Source: Candidatus Izemoplasmatales bacterium
Lineage (GTDB): Bacteria > Bacillota_I > Bacilli_A > Izemoplasmatales > Hujiaoplasmataceae
Assembly: GCA_028707415.1 (NCBI GenBank)
Contig: JAQWBC010000005.1
Location: forward strand, 1-17,364
Length of the DNA: 17,364 nt
Direction: 5' to 3'
The first letter of the stretch is position 1. Every line of letters starts with the position of its first letter. A program made the position numbers and the translations under genes. Under the pieces are notes generated by a model. The model was not told the DNA's origin. It made no database searches and was given only the letters and a program-made list of their open reading frames with translations. Positions 1-5,745 of the stretch are shown here, piece after piece.

Positions 1-187
1 TGCTGATAATTAATCGGTCTCGGCCAGGCATTTTGGGATTGCTGGGATCGATATTCATATGTTTATAATAAAGAACTACTAGCACATCGACGATTGATAA
101 TGATCCACCAATGTGACCAACACCAAGCGATCCGATGGTTTCTATCGTCAATCGGCGAATCAATTTTGCTTTTGCTTTCAATTCCAT
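1..187 (-). CDS. Transketolase N-terminal subunit, 5' part only
   Basis: Partial gene cut by the left window edge; only the first 62 residues are present, starting with ATG at 187. The product begins MELKAKAKLIRRLT and contains GVGHIGGSLS followed by a segment reading MPGRDRLIIS. These match the thiamine-diphosphate-binding N-terminal half of split (two-subunit) transketolases, whose GHxGGSLS loop lies near the cofactor. Full-length transketolases usually carry a GHPGxP-type loop instead, so the split form is the better reading; the partner C-terminal subunit would lie outside the window, to the left. Transketolase moves two-carbon units in the non-oxidative pentose phosphate pathway. An AGAAGGG ribosome site lies just upstream, and a strong promoter is at 248-220. 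1-deoxyxylulose-5-phosphate synthase is a more distant alternative. Confidence 0.85.
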   Translation of the reverse strand, partial: MELKAKAKLIRRLTIETIGSLGVGHIGGSLSIVDVLVVLYYKHMNIDPSNPKMPGRDRLIIS

Positions 188-219
188 AATAACCCTTCTT
201 TCTCATGAATAACGCCTAT

Positions 220-248
220 ATTGTACCAAAAAAATGAATTGCGGTCAA
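220..248 (-). promoter_or_regulatory. Promoter of the transketolase gene
   Basis: On the minus strand the -35 box TTGACC (248-243) and the -10 box TACAAT (225-220) are separated by exactly 17 bases. This is a near-consensus housekeeping sigma promoter about 30 bases upstream of the ATG at 187. Confidence 0.75.
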
Positions 249-341
249 CGTAATCGGGTTCCATTGTTAATGATTTGCGATAATCGCCAACTTTTCTTTG
301 GAAATATTTTCCGGTTATAATGATTTAATCAAAATTCAATA

Positions 342-350
342 TGGTATAAT
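342..350 (+). promoter_or_regulatory. Extended -10 promoter of the VIT1 gene
   Basis: TGGTATAAT is an extended -10 element (TGn plus TATAAT at 345-350). No good -35 box lies 17 bases upstream. The element is 30 bases before the ATG at 381, with an AAAGGAG ribosome site at 366-372. A second TATAAT at 316-321 could be an alternative start. Confidence 0.55.
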
Positions 351-380
351 AATATTGATAATATTAAAGGAGTTGAAAAT

Positions 381-1259
381 ATGGAACAATTGCTTCCCGA
401 TAAAATCCGAAAGCAAATTATCATAATGCAAAAAGGGGAAATAACTGAACACTTCGTATACAAGAATATTGCAAAACGTGTAAAAAACCCTCAGAATAAA
501 GCAATTTTGGAACAAATCAGTAACGATGAATTGGGTCATTACGAACTATGGACCAGTTTTCTCAAAATACCAGCTAAGCCCTGCCGGTGGAAAATAATGG
601 GGTATGGGATAATCAGCCTCTTTCTTGGCTATACTTTCACGCTGAAAATCATGGAACGGGGTGAAGAGCGCGCTCAAATCAACTATGACGAAATTAGCAA
701 GTACGTTCCCGATGCCAAACGCATAGCCCTTGATGAAGATGCCCATGAAAAAGAGTTGATTAATCTCCTCGATGAAGAACGCTTGAATTACGTCGGGTCT
801 ATGGTTTTAGGATTGAATGATGCCCTTGTTGAATTAACCGGTGCATTGGCTGGCTTAACATTTGCCATCACTGATACGCGATTGATTAGCTTATCGGGGC
901 TTATTACCGGTATTGCTGCTAGTTTTTCTATGGCCGCCAGCGAATATCTGAGTGCCAAAGCCGATGGAAGAAAAGACGCCTTTAAATCGGCTATATATAC
1001 CGGTATTGCTTATATCATCACGGTCGCGATTCTGATAATGCCCTATTTGTTGATTCAAAATAATCGCTTCTTAGCTTTAGGAATCATGTTAACATCGGTA
1101 GTCTTAATCATCTTCTTCTTTAACTACTACATCTCGGTTGCTAAAGACTTAAATTTCAAGAAACGTTTCTTCCAGATGATAATTATTAGTTTAGGCGTCG
1201 CCGCTTTATCCTTCTTAATCGGAACAGTAGTAAAAATAGTTTTAGGCATTGATATTTGA
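381..1259 (+). CDS. Ferritin-like domain fused to VIT1/CCC1 membrane transporter domain
   Basis: Predicted inner-membrane protein of 292 residues with two parts. Residues 1-135 show the spaced ligands of a ferritin/rubrerythrin-like di-iron fold: E20/E23, E50xxH53, E92/E95 and E119xxH122. Residues 136-292 match the VIT1/CCC1 family of iron and manganese transporters, with the signature GLNDALVELTGALAGLTFA (about 144-162), then SMAASEYLSAKAD (about 183-195) and three further hydrophobic helices. This architecture resembles MbfA-type membrane-bound ferritins, which are thought to sense or oxidise ferrous iron in the cytoplasm and export it; manganese is also possible. It is transcribed alone, divergently from the transketolase gene, and ends with TGA. 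Its own downstream terminator appears to have been split by the insertion sequence. The family call is firm; the substrate is inferred. Confidence 0.88.
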   Translation: MEQLLPDKIRKQIIIMQKGEITEHFVYKNIAKRVKNPQNKAILEQISNDELGHYELWTSFLKIPAKPCRWKIMGYGIISLFLGYTFTLKIMERGEERAQINYDEISKYVPDAKRIALDEDAHEKELINLLDEERLNYVGSMVLGLNDALVELTGALAGLTFAITDTRLISLSGLITGIAASFSMAASEYLSAKADGRKDAFKSAIYTGIAYIITVAILIMPYLLIQNNRFLALGIMLTSVVLIIFFFNYYISVAKDLNFKKRFFQMIIISLGVAALSFLIGTVVKIVLGIDI

Positions 1260-1274
1260 TCCATCTTCAGTAAA

Positions 1275-1282
1275 AAAAACCG
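1275..1282 (+). terminator. Left arm of the shared terminator split by the IS
   Basis: AAAAACCG at 1275-1282, just after the VIT1 stop, is complementary to CGGTTTTT at 2846-2853, just after the lysS stop. Joined by removing the IS, they form an 8-bp stem with A and T runs on the outer sides, as expected of a two-way terminator between convergent genes. The intervening IS now separates the arms by about 1.5 kb. Confidence 0.55.
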
Positions 1283-1295
1283 TTTCCGGATTTTC

Positions 1296-1299
1296 TATA
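1296..1299. repeat. Possible target-site duplication (left copy, TATA)
   Basis: TATA here and again at 2833-2836 flank the element if one extra base is counted at each end (1300 and 2832). Four bases fits the 3-5 bp duplications of the IS3 family. TATA is palindromic and common in this AT-rich DNA, so the match may be chance. Confidence 0.35.
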
Positions 1300-1300
1300 G

Positions 1301-1325
1301 TGTACCCCATGTAAAGGACAGTTGA
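1301..1325 (+). repeat. Left terminal inverted repeat of the IS
   Basis: Starts TGTACCCC and includes GGACA at 1316-1320. Compared without gaps to the right end read on the minus strand, about 17 of 25 positions agree, including the first seven and the GGACA block. Confidence 0.8.
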
Positions 1326-1348
1326 TAAAAGCCTTAGTATTTGTATTG

Positions 1349-2257
1349 TTATTTTGAAGATGACAGTCTGTCAAGACGGTCATCTTTTACTTTTGTCTTG
1401 TTTCGTACCTTTGGTATTCCACCAGATAAGAGGTAATCACGATATTGAACGGGCGTCATTTTTCCGAGCCCCCATTGGTATCGATCATTGTTGTAGTAGT
1501 CCATATAGTCGTCGATTTCGGCCTTCAAGCTCTCGAAGGAGTGGCACGAATCGAGATCCAGCTCGTCCTTCATGTGGCCGAAGAATGATTCCTGCGGCGC
1601 GTTGTCCCAACAGTTGCCTCGACGGGACATCGATTGTCCGAGATGCGCTTCCTTAACGGCTTTCTGGAATTGCCGACTGGTGTAGTGCGCGCCTTGATCC
1701 GAATGGATATAGGCGTCTTTCGCAAAGGGAATCGACGTCTCGTCGGCCAACACATGGATGGTATCCAAGACGAATGGGATTTCCAGTGTTTCGGATAACT
1801 GATGTGATACGGCCTCCCGGGTCGCCAGATCCAGGATGGTCGACAGATACGCGCGGTCTCCGTGGTTGTAAAACACATAGGTGATGTCGGTCAGGAATAC
1901 CTTTCTCGGCACCGTCTGATCGAATTCGCGGTTCAGTTTGTTTCCGAAGACGCTGTCCGTTCGGAGCGCTTTCATCATCCGCCGGTATGGATTCGGCTTC
2001 CGGATCTTGCAGAAGAGTCCGTATTTCTTCATCAGCCGACGAATCTTCTTGAGGTTCATGATGACACCGAAATGGCCCTCCAGCGCCATCCGGATCGATT
2101 TTGCGCCTTTATCCCGCTTCCGCAGCCGGTATGCTTCCAGGATCCGTTCAAAGTCCTTTTGGTCCTCAAGTTCCTTCTCGTTTGGATTCATCAGATTCCA
2201 TCGATAATGATAATATCCGCTACGCGATACACCGGCGATTTGGCACAGTTCACTCAC
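1349..2257 (-). CDS. IS3-family transposase OrfB (DDE integrase domain)
   Basis: Catalytic part of the transposase, 302 residues from a GTG at 2257. The N-terminus (CQIAGVSRSGYY) is the HTH_21-type start of IS3 OrfB. The rve/DDE domain follows, with D124 in LTDITYV, D187 in HSDQGAHYTS and E223 in APQESFFG. The 35-residue gap between D187 and E223 is the family's D(35)E signature. The frame is -1 relative to orfA and stays open upstream of the GTG through the orfA end to at least 2341. No good ribosome site precedes the GTG. The active product is therefore probably an OrfAB fusion made by -1 frameshifting, as usual in this family, and the separate start given here is only nominal. The last codons overlap a hairpin at 1357-1386. 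Confidence 0.93.
   Translation of the reverse strand: MSELCQIAGVSRSGYYHYRWNLMNPNEKELEDQKDFERILEAYRLRKRDKGAKSIRMALEGHFGVIMNLKKIRRLMKKYGLFCKIRKPNPYRRMMKALRTDSVFGNKLNREFDQTVPRKVFLTDITYVFYNHGDRAYLSTILDLATREAVSHQLSETLEIPFVLDTIHVLADETSIPFAKDAYIHSDQGAHYTSRQFQKAVKEAHLGQSMSRRGNCWDNAPQESFFGHMKDELDLDSCHSFESLKAEIDDYMDYYNNDRYQWGLGKMTPVQYRDYLLSGGIPKVRNKTKVKDDRLDRLSSSK
1357..1391 (+). terminator. Inward-facing hairpin at left end of the IS
   Basis: AAGATGAC (1357-1364) pairs with GTCATCTT (1379-1386). Inside, GTCT (1366-1369) pairs with AGAC (1374-1377) around a 4-base loop, with a single mismatch between the two stems. On the plus strand the stem is followed by TTACTTTTG, a broken T tract. It would act on transcripts arriving from the VIT1 side. 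It overlaps the last codons of orfB, which read the other strand. Confidence 0.55.
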
Positions 2258-2289
2258 CTTGAGCCGGTTACGCTTCCGCCCACATAGTC

Positions 2290-2736
2290 TTAAGATGATT
2301 TCGAATTTCTTTCCTGGCTCGATTTCGGTTTCTTCTTCACCTGCCTTTCGAGCCTTGCTAGTTCCTGCCGGAATTCCAACATCTGCTTCAAATAGGCGTT
2401 TTCCGCCTTCAATTTCTCGATCTGTTGTTCCGGCGTCAGATCGCGCGTCCGCGGCCGGCCGCTATTCAACTTGCGTTTGTCAGTCAACCCTTCCAGCCGG
2501 TCCGCCGCTTTTCGCCATCGTTTTCCACTCGAGGTGAATCGTTCGACGCCGACCATTTCCGGATCAAAGCCGCATTCTTCAAATATCGTTCGCGGTAGTT
2601 TTCCCCGTTCATATTCTTTCACGAAATATTCCTTGAATTCGTCCGTATAGTTGATATAGAGTCTCGACACGCTTTTTACGTGTGGATTCGCTCTCAACTC
2701 CTGCATTTGTTTCTCGTTGAAAATGATCTTGCTCAT
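2290..2736 (-). CDS. IS3-family transposase OrfA (HTH, leucine zipper)
   Basis: DNA-binding partner protein, 148 residues, ATG at 2736. Residues about 30-75 form a helix-turn-helix segment (TDEFKEYFVKEY, then PRTIFEECGFDPE). A conserved SGRPRT stretch follows at 92-97. Residues about 103-132 are a heptad-rich coiled coil (IEKLKAENAYLKQML), the leucine zipper through which OrfA and OrfAB pair. The basic tail ends in TAA at 2292-2290, and the -1 frame running through this tail leads into orfB. An AAAGG motif lies about 13 bases upstream of the ATG, rather far for a ribosome site, so translation may be weak. Known role: binds the IS ends and limits transposition. Confidence 0.88.
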   Translation of the reverse strand: MSKIIFNEKQMQELRANPHVKSVSRLYINYTDEFKEYFVKEYERGKLPRTIFEECGFDPEMVGVERFTSSGKRWRKAADRLEGLTDKRKLNSGRPRTRDLTPEQQIEKLKAENAYLKQMLEFRQELARLERQVKKKPKSSQERNSKSS

Positions 2737-2768
2737 GACGGATCATCTACCTTTCTTTCGATAATTCC

Positions 2769-2774
2769 ATTATA
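2769..2774 (-). promoter_or_regulatory. Possible -10 box of the transposase promoter
   Basis: TATAAT on the minus strand, 33 bases upstream of the orfA ATG and just past the terminator. A TTTACA lies 15 bases further upstream inside the hairpin, shorter than the ideal spacing, so the promoter would be weak. Confidence 0.35.
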
Positions 2775-2778
2775 GACG

Positions 2779-2829
2779 AAAAAATACCCTGTAAAATGGT
2801 TTTTTTCAAAGTGTCCATTTTACAGGGTA
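2779..2829 (-). terminator. Inward-facing terminator at right end of the IS
   Basis: TACCCTGTAAAATGG at 2785-2799 is the perfect reverse complement of 2815-2829, with a 15-base loop. On the minus strand the stem is followed at once by six T (2784-2779), an ideal intrinsic terminator. It would stop lysS transcripts entering the element and shield the transposase genes. The outer arm is the IS terminal repeat. Confidence 0.8.
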
Positions 2830-2831
2830 CA
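2807..2831 (-). repeat. Right terminal inverted repeat of the IS
   Basis: Read inward on the minus strand it starts TGTACCCTG and includes GGACA. Its outer part is also one arm of a perfect 15-bp palindrome with 2785-2799. Confidence 0.8.
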
Positions 2832-2832
2832 T

Positions 2833-2836
2833 TATA
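2833..2836. repeat. Possible target-site duplication (right copy, TATA)
   Basis: Partner of the TATA at 1296-1299. The same reservation applies: the sequence is short and palindromic. Confidence 0.35.
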
Positions 2837-2845
2837 ATCTCAGAC

Positions 2846-2853
2846 CGGTTTTT
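2846..2853 (-). terminator. Right arm of the shared terminator split by the IS
   Basis: CGGTTTTT, complementary to AAAAACCG at 1275-1282 on the other side of the IS. It lies a few bases after the lysS stop codon (2856-2858). Alone it cannot form the original hairpin. Confidence 0.55.
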
Positions 2854-2855
2854 AA

Positions 2856-4352
2856 TTAGCGATTACGGTTTTTCATGTGGGGAAAAAGCAATACATCTCG
2901 GATTGAAGCGCTGTTTGTAAGTAACATAACTAAGCGATCAATACCGATGCCAATCCCACCTGTTGGGGGCATGCCGTATTCTAGCGCTTCAACGAAGTCA
3001 AGATCCATCTCGTTGGCTTCATCGTTGCCAAGCGCTTTTTCTTTCAATTGATTTTCAAAGCGTTCCTTTTGATCGATGGGGTCATTCAATTCCGTAAAAG
3101 CATTGGCATATTCGCGGCCGTCGATAAACAATTCAAACCGTTGAGTAAAGCGCGGGTCGTTTGCATCCTTTTTTGATAACGGGGAAATTTCGATAGGATG
3201 ACCAAAGACAAAGGTCGGTTGAATTATCTTATCTTCGCAAAAAGCATCAAAGAATAAATTGATGATATGACCGATGCCGAAATGCTGAGGTTCAACGGTC
3301 AAATGATGATCAAGTGCTAACTTTTTAGCCGTTTCAAAGTCATTAATGGAAAAGAAATCGATGCCGGTGGATTCTTTGATTAAATCAACCATATGGACTC
3401 GGCGCCAACCCTTGGATAATTCGATGGTTTTTTCTTGATAAGCAATGGTGGTTGTTTTTAGGGTTTCTTTTGCCACAGCGATGATGAGATCTTCACACAA
3501 ATCCATCATTCCGGCTAAATCACTGTAAGCTAAATATAATTCAATCGTTGTAAACTCGGGGTTGTGCTTGATATCCATGCCTTCATTGCGAAATAAACGA
3601 CCGATTTCATAGACACAATCAAAACCGCCGACAATTAAACGTTTCAAATACAATTCTGGGGCGATTCTGAGATAAAAAGGCATATCCAAGGCGTTGTGAT
3701 GTGTGATAAATGGTTTGGCATTAGCGCCGCCCAATACAGGGTGAAGAATTGGGGTTTCGACCTCTAAATAGCCTAAATTGTTAAGATAATTTCGCATGGA
3801 AGCAATAATTTTTGAACGCAGAATCAAGGTTGTTTTGGAGTCATCGTTCATAATCAAATCAACATAACGGCGACGGTATCGCTCTTCGATATCGGTCAAT
3901 CCATGAAATTTTTCTGGGAGCGGTCTTAAAGCTTTTACAAGGTGGGTATATTGATTGACACGAATGGATAGCTCACCAGTATGGGTAATCATCGGGGTTC
4001 CAGCAACACCGATGATGTCACCGATATCCCCTTTGTCAAAAAGACCATAAGCTTCTTCGCCAACATTGTCAAATTTAACGTATATTTGAACCTGACCATA
4101 CTGATCTTGAATATGGGCAAAACCAGCTTTTCCTTTGGAACGTTTGGTCATGATTCGGCCGGCAATTTTAATGATTGGCAACGATTCAATCGAGTCTAAA
4201 TCTTCGGGATGCAGCGAACCGTACTGGGCTTTAAACGTTTCGGTATTGTGCGTCCGATCGAAGCGTTGTCCATAAGGGTCGATACCTTTGGCGGATAATT
4301 CCGTCGCTTTTTCGCGACGAATAATTTCTTGTTCCGATAATTTATTTTCCAT
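2856..4352 (-). CDS. lysS: Lysyl-tRNA synthetase, class II
   Basis: Charges tRNA-Lys with lysine in the cytoplasm. The 498 residues match the usual bacterial length. Residues about 60-145 form the OB-fold anticodon-binding domain (IKIAGRIMTKR). The class II catalytic core follows: motif 1 around 181-201, ending EVETPIL; motif 2 around 252-271 (FRNEGMD then HNPEFTTIE); motif 3 around 465-478 (GIGIGIDRL). Conserved RYRRRYVDL lies near 158-166. The ATG at 4352 is preceded by GAGGAGT, which sits in the last codons and stop of the upstream lipoprotein gene, leaving 6 bases between the genes, so the two are co-transcribed and probably coupled. The 3' end faces the IS; its original terminator seems split, but the IS end supplies a new one. 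Confidence 0.97.
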   Translation of the reverse strand: MENKLSEQEIIRREKATELSAKGIDPYGQRFDRTHNTETFKAQYGSLHPEDLDSIESLPIIKIAGRIMTKRSKGKAGFAHIQDQYGQVQIYVKFDNVGEEAYGLFDKGDIGDIIGVAGTPMITHTGELSIRVNQYTHLVKALRPLPEKFHGLTDIEERYRRRYVDLIMNDDSKTTLILRSKIIASMRNYLNNLGYLEVETPILHPVLGGANAKPFITHHNALDMPFYLRIAPELYLKRLIVGGFDCVYEIGRLFRNEGMDIKHNPEFTTIELYLAYSDLAGMMDLCEDLIIAVAKETLKTTTIAYQEKTIELSKGWRRVHMVDLIKESTGIDFFSINDFETAKKLALDHHLTVEPQHFGIGHIINLFFDAFCEDKIIQPTFVFGHPIEISPLSKKDANDPRFTQRFELFIDGREYANAFTELNDPIDQKERFENQLKEKALGNDEANEMDLDFVEALEYGMPPTGGIGIGIDRLVMLLTNSASIRDVLLFPHMKNRNR

Positions 4353-4358
4353 TAGCAG

Positions 4359-5354
4359 TTACTCCTCTACGGTTATGGCGGTAATTAACAAGGCCAAGTT
4401 GGTATATTGCATAATTTGATAATAGTCGATGTTTTGGATGCGGTCGCTATCTAAGAGCGACGGCATGGTATTATAGTATAATTTTACGGGATTCATTCCC
4501 AAGGCGGTAAGCGCGGCGAAAATATCATCAGATGCTGGGGAACTGGCATTAATCTCATAGATGATATGACGGAGCGAATTTGTTTGAGCTTGGGTAAGAA
4601 TTGCTTCGCGGTCTTGAGCGATTACGTGGTCAGGTTCTTCGTGGTACCCCGGAGATATAGATATTGTTTTCAACCCATAATCGGTTTCTAAATATCCATA
4701 CAGATTTGTGGAAGTTAGAACCGTTTTGGATTCGGGATTAATGGCAGCGTCATAGGAACTATCAAGACTAAAGAGAATCGCCAGTAAATTATCGCGATTA
4801 GTTGCGATAGTCGTTGCTAATTCGGGGTAACCGGTTTGATCATCAATCAATTTTGCATATAATAAATCAACGACGATAATCATTCGTTTTGGGCTAGTCC
4901 AAAAGTGGGGATCTAACCCGAGTTCAGCCTCATCAGCCTCATCTTCATCATCGTCTTCATGAGAGTGATGAGCGATGCCTTCAATTAATAATGAGTTTAC
5001 TCCGTCGATATCAAACTCATCTTCTAACTTGACAAGGGTCACGTTTTCATCGTCAAAGATGGTGCTAATCTGATTATCGATATAAGTGTCGAAGTAGGCA
5101 CCAATATAAAATAGATACTTAGCTTCGGTCATAGCGATGATTTGTTTGGGTGACCAATCAATCGATTCATTGTGAGACGTTACTCCGGGAACCATACCAC
5201 AAGTGAGATCAGTATCGATGAGCAATGAATCAACAAGGTATTCCAAGGGATAAACTGTGGCATAAATATCATAACTGACAACATCATTGGTGCAGGCCAA
5301 CAAGGAGAAAAGCCAAATATTGGATAAAATCAGCGCTGCGATTTTTTTAATCAA
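4359..5354 (-). CDS. Zinc/manganese-type ABC transporter substrate-binding lipoprotein, divergent
   Basis: Predicted membrane-anchored lipoprotein of 331 residues. A lipid-type signal peptide (KK, hydrophobic stretch, then lipobox LLAC with C21) is followed by a cluster A-I metal-binding fold as in ZnuA/AdcA/PsaA. H61 in TSHNES and H150 in LDPHFW fit the first two metal ligands, and a His/acid-rich loop (about 129-143, HHSHEDDDEDE) is typical of zinc binders. The third histidine expected in the HxAFGY-like motif is missing: this protein has TNLYGY at 216-221, with T216 in place of H. E267 in IYEINAS may be a ligand. No ATPase or permease gene is adjacent; the gene is followed directly by lysS. 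The start is TTG at 5354, supported by MIKK and an AAAGGTG site upstream. The family is likely; the metal and whether it transports are open. Confidence 0.8.
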   Translation of the reverse strand: MIKKIAALILSNIWLFSLLACTNDVVSYDIYATVYPLEYLVDSLLIDTDLTCGMVPGVTSHNESIDWSPKQIIAMTEAKYLFYIGAYFDTYIDNQISTIFDDENVTLVKLEDEFDIDGVNSLLIEGIAHHSHEDDDEDEADEAELGLDPHFWTSPKRMIIVVDLLYAKLIDDQTGYPELATTIATNRDNLLAILFSLDSSYDAAINPESKTVLTSTNLYGYLETDYGLKTISISPGYHEEPDHVIAQDREAILTQAQTNSLRHIIYEINASSPASDDIFAALTALGMNPVKLYYNTMPSLLDSDRIQNIDYYQIMQYTNLALLITAITVEE

Positions 5355-5389
5355 GAGACATCACACCTTTTCATGCATACATCAGTAAT

Positions 5390-5418
5390 ATTATAGCGGA
5401 GGAACCAAGTTTTCGCAA
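5390..5418 (-). promoter_or_regulatory. Promoter of the lipoprotein-lysS operon
   Basis: -35 TTGCGA (5418-5413), 17-base spacer, -10 TATAAT (5395-5390), all on the minus strand, about 36 bases upstream of the TTG start. I see no clear Zur, Fur or AdcR operator beside it. Confidence 0.75.
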
Positions 5419-5427
5419 TCAAATCCC

Positions 5428-5691
5428 CTAAATCTCAATGTTTTTTGTTTCCGCAACAACTTCAAACATTTTTTCCGCATCGACTTTTTTTGTTAAGTCG
5501 GCAATCAATAATACCCGAATTACTAAGGTTTTAGTACCATAGACAATTTTGATGTAATCGTCAACTTTGACTTCGCTGCAGGGCTTTGCCAAGTGATCGT
5601 TAATGAACACCCGTTCATGAGCGGCAATCTCTTTGGCAACACTTCGTCTTTTGAACAGACGCGACACTTTCAAAAATTTATCAAGACGCAA
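5428..5691 (-). CDS. rqcP: S4-domain ribosome quality-control protein RqcP
   Basis: Small RNA-binding protein (YabO/Hsp15 family) that, in Bacillus, helps RqcH add alanine tails to peptides stuck on split 50S subunits. The product from TTG at 5691 begins MRLDKFLKVSRLFKRRSVAK, the family's N-terminus almost unchanged, and is 87 residues long, close to the Bacillus protein. The S4 fold covers roughly residues 1-60, with FINDHLAKP as the second RNA-binding strand. A longer reading from GTG at 5700 would add three residues, but its start would lie inside the ribosome site AGGTGG (5702-5697), which is correctly spaced for the TTG, so TTG is preferred. It lies downstream of ftsH, separated by a strong hairpin. 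Confidence 0.92.
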   Translation of the reverse strand: MRLDKFLKVSRLFKRRSVAKEIAAHERVFINDHLAKPCSEVKVDDYIKIVYGTKTLVIRVLLIADLTKKVDAEKMFEVVAETKNIEI

Positions 5692-5709
5692 AAGTACCAC
5701 CTCATTTTT

Positions 5710-5739
5710 AAGAACAAGGGATACGGCTCGTATCCCTTG
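5710..5739 (-). terminator. Hairpin between ftsH and rqcP
   Basis: CAAGGGATACG at 5715-5725 pairs perfectly with CGTATCCCTTG at 5729-5739 around a 3-base loop. On the minus strand it is followed by TTCTT then A residues, a weak T tract. It looks like a partial terminator or an mRNA 3' end that would lower rqcP expression relative to ftsH. Confidence 0.6.
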
Positions 5740-5745
5740 AATGGT

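Larger units (their letters stand above)
1301..2831 (-). mobile_element. IS3-family insertion sequence, about 1.53 kb, apparently intact
   Basis: The element is bounded by imperfect inverted repeats beginning TGTACCC at both ends (1301 rightward, 2831 leftward). It carries the two overlapping-frame genes typical of IS3 elements: orfA (HTH and leucine zipper) and orfB (DDE integrase), both on the minus strand and both without stop codons or frame damage. Base composition is unlike the host: 38 of 60 bases are G or C at 1801-1860, against 18 of 60 at 15721-15780, suggesting acquisition from a GC-richer source. It lies between the 3' ends of two convergent genes, so no gene is broken. Hairpins facing inwards lie near both ends. 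Confidence 0.92.

Noticed and set aside
188..380. Hidden small gene or riboswitch between transketolase and VIT1 genes
   Set aside because: The 193-base region is accounted for by two divergent promoters and ribosome sites; I see no conserved fold or coding frame with a ribosome site.
1354..2537. Several plus-strand open frames of 89-141 codons opposite the transposase genes
   Set aside because: They are antisense to orfA/orfB, have no ribosome sites or recognisable domains, and are explained by the GC-rich composition of the IS.
2832..2838. TATAAT at the right IS boundary as an outward promoter
   Set aside because: It has no -35 partner at suitable distance on either strand, and any transcript would run antisense into lysS or directly into the IS terminator.
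4921..4975. Repetitive tcatc/cttcatc stretch that might look like a tandem repeat
   Set aside because: It encodes the His/Asp/Glu-rich metal loop of the lipoprotein; the repeat comes from GAT/GAA/GAG codons and is expected in this family.
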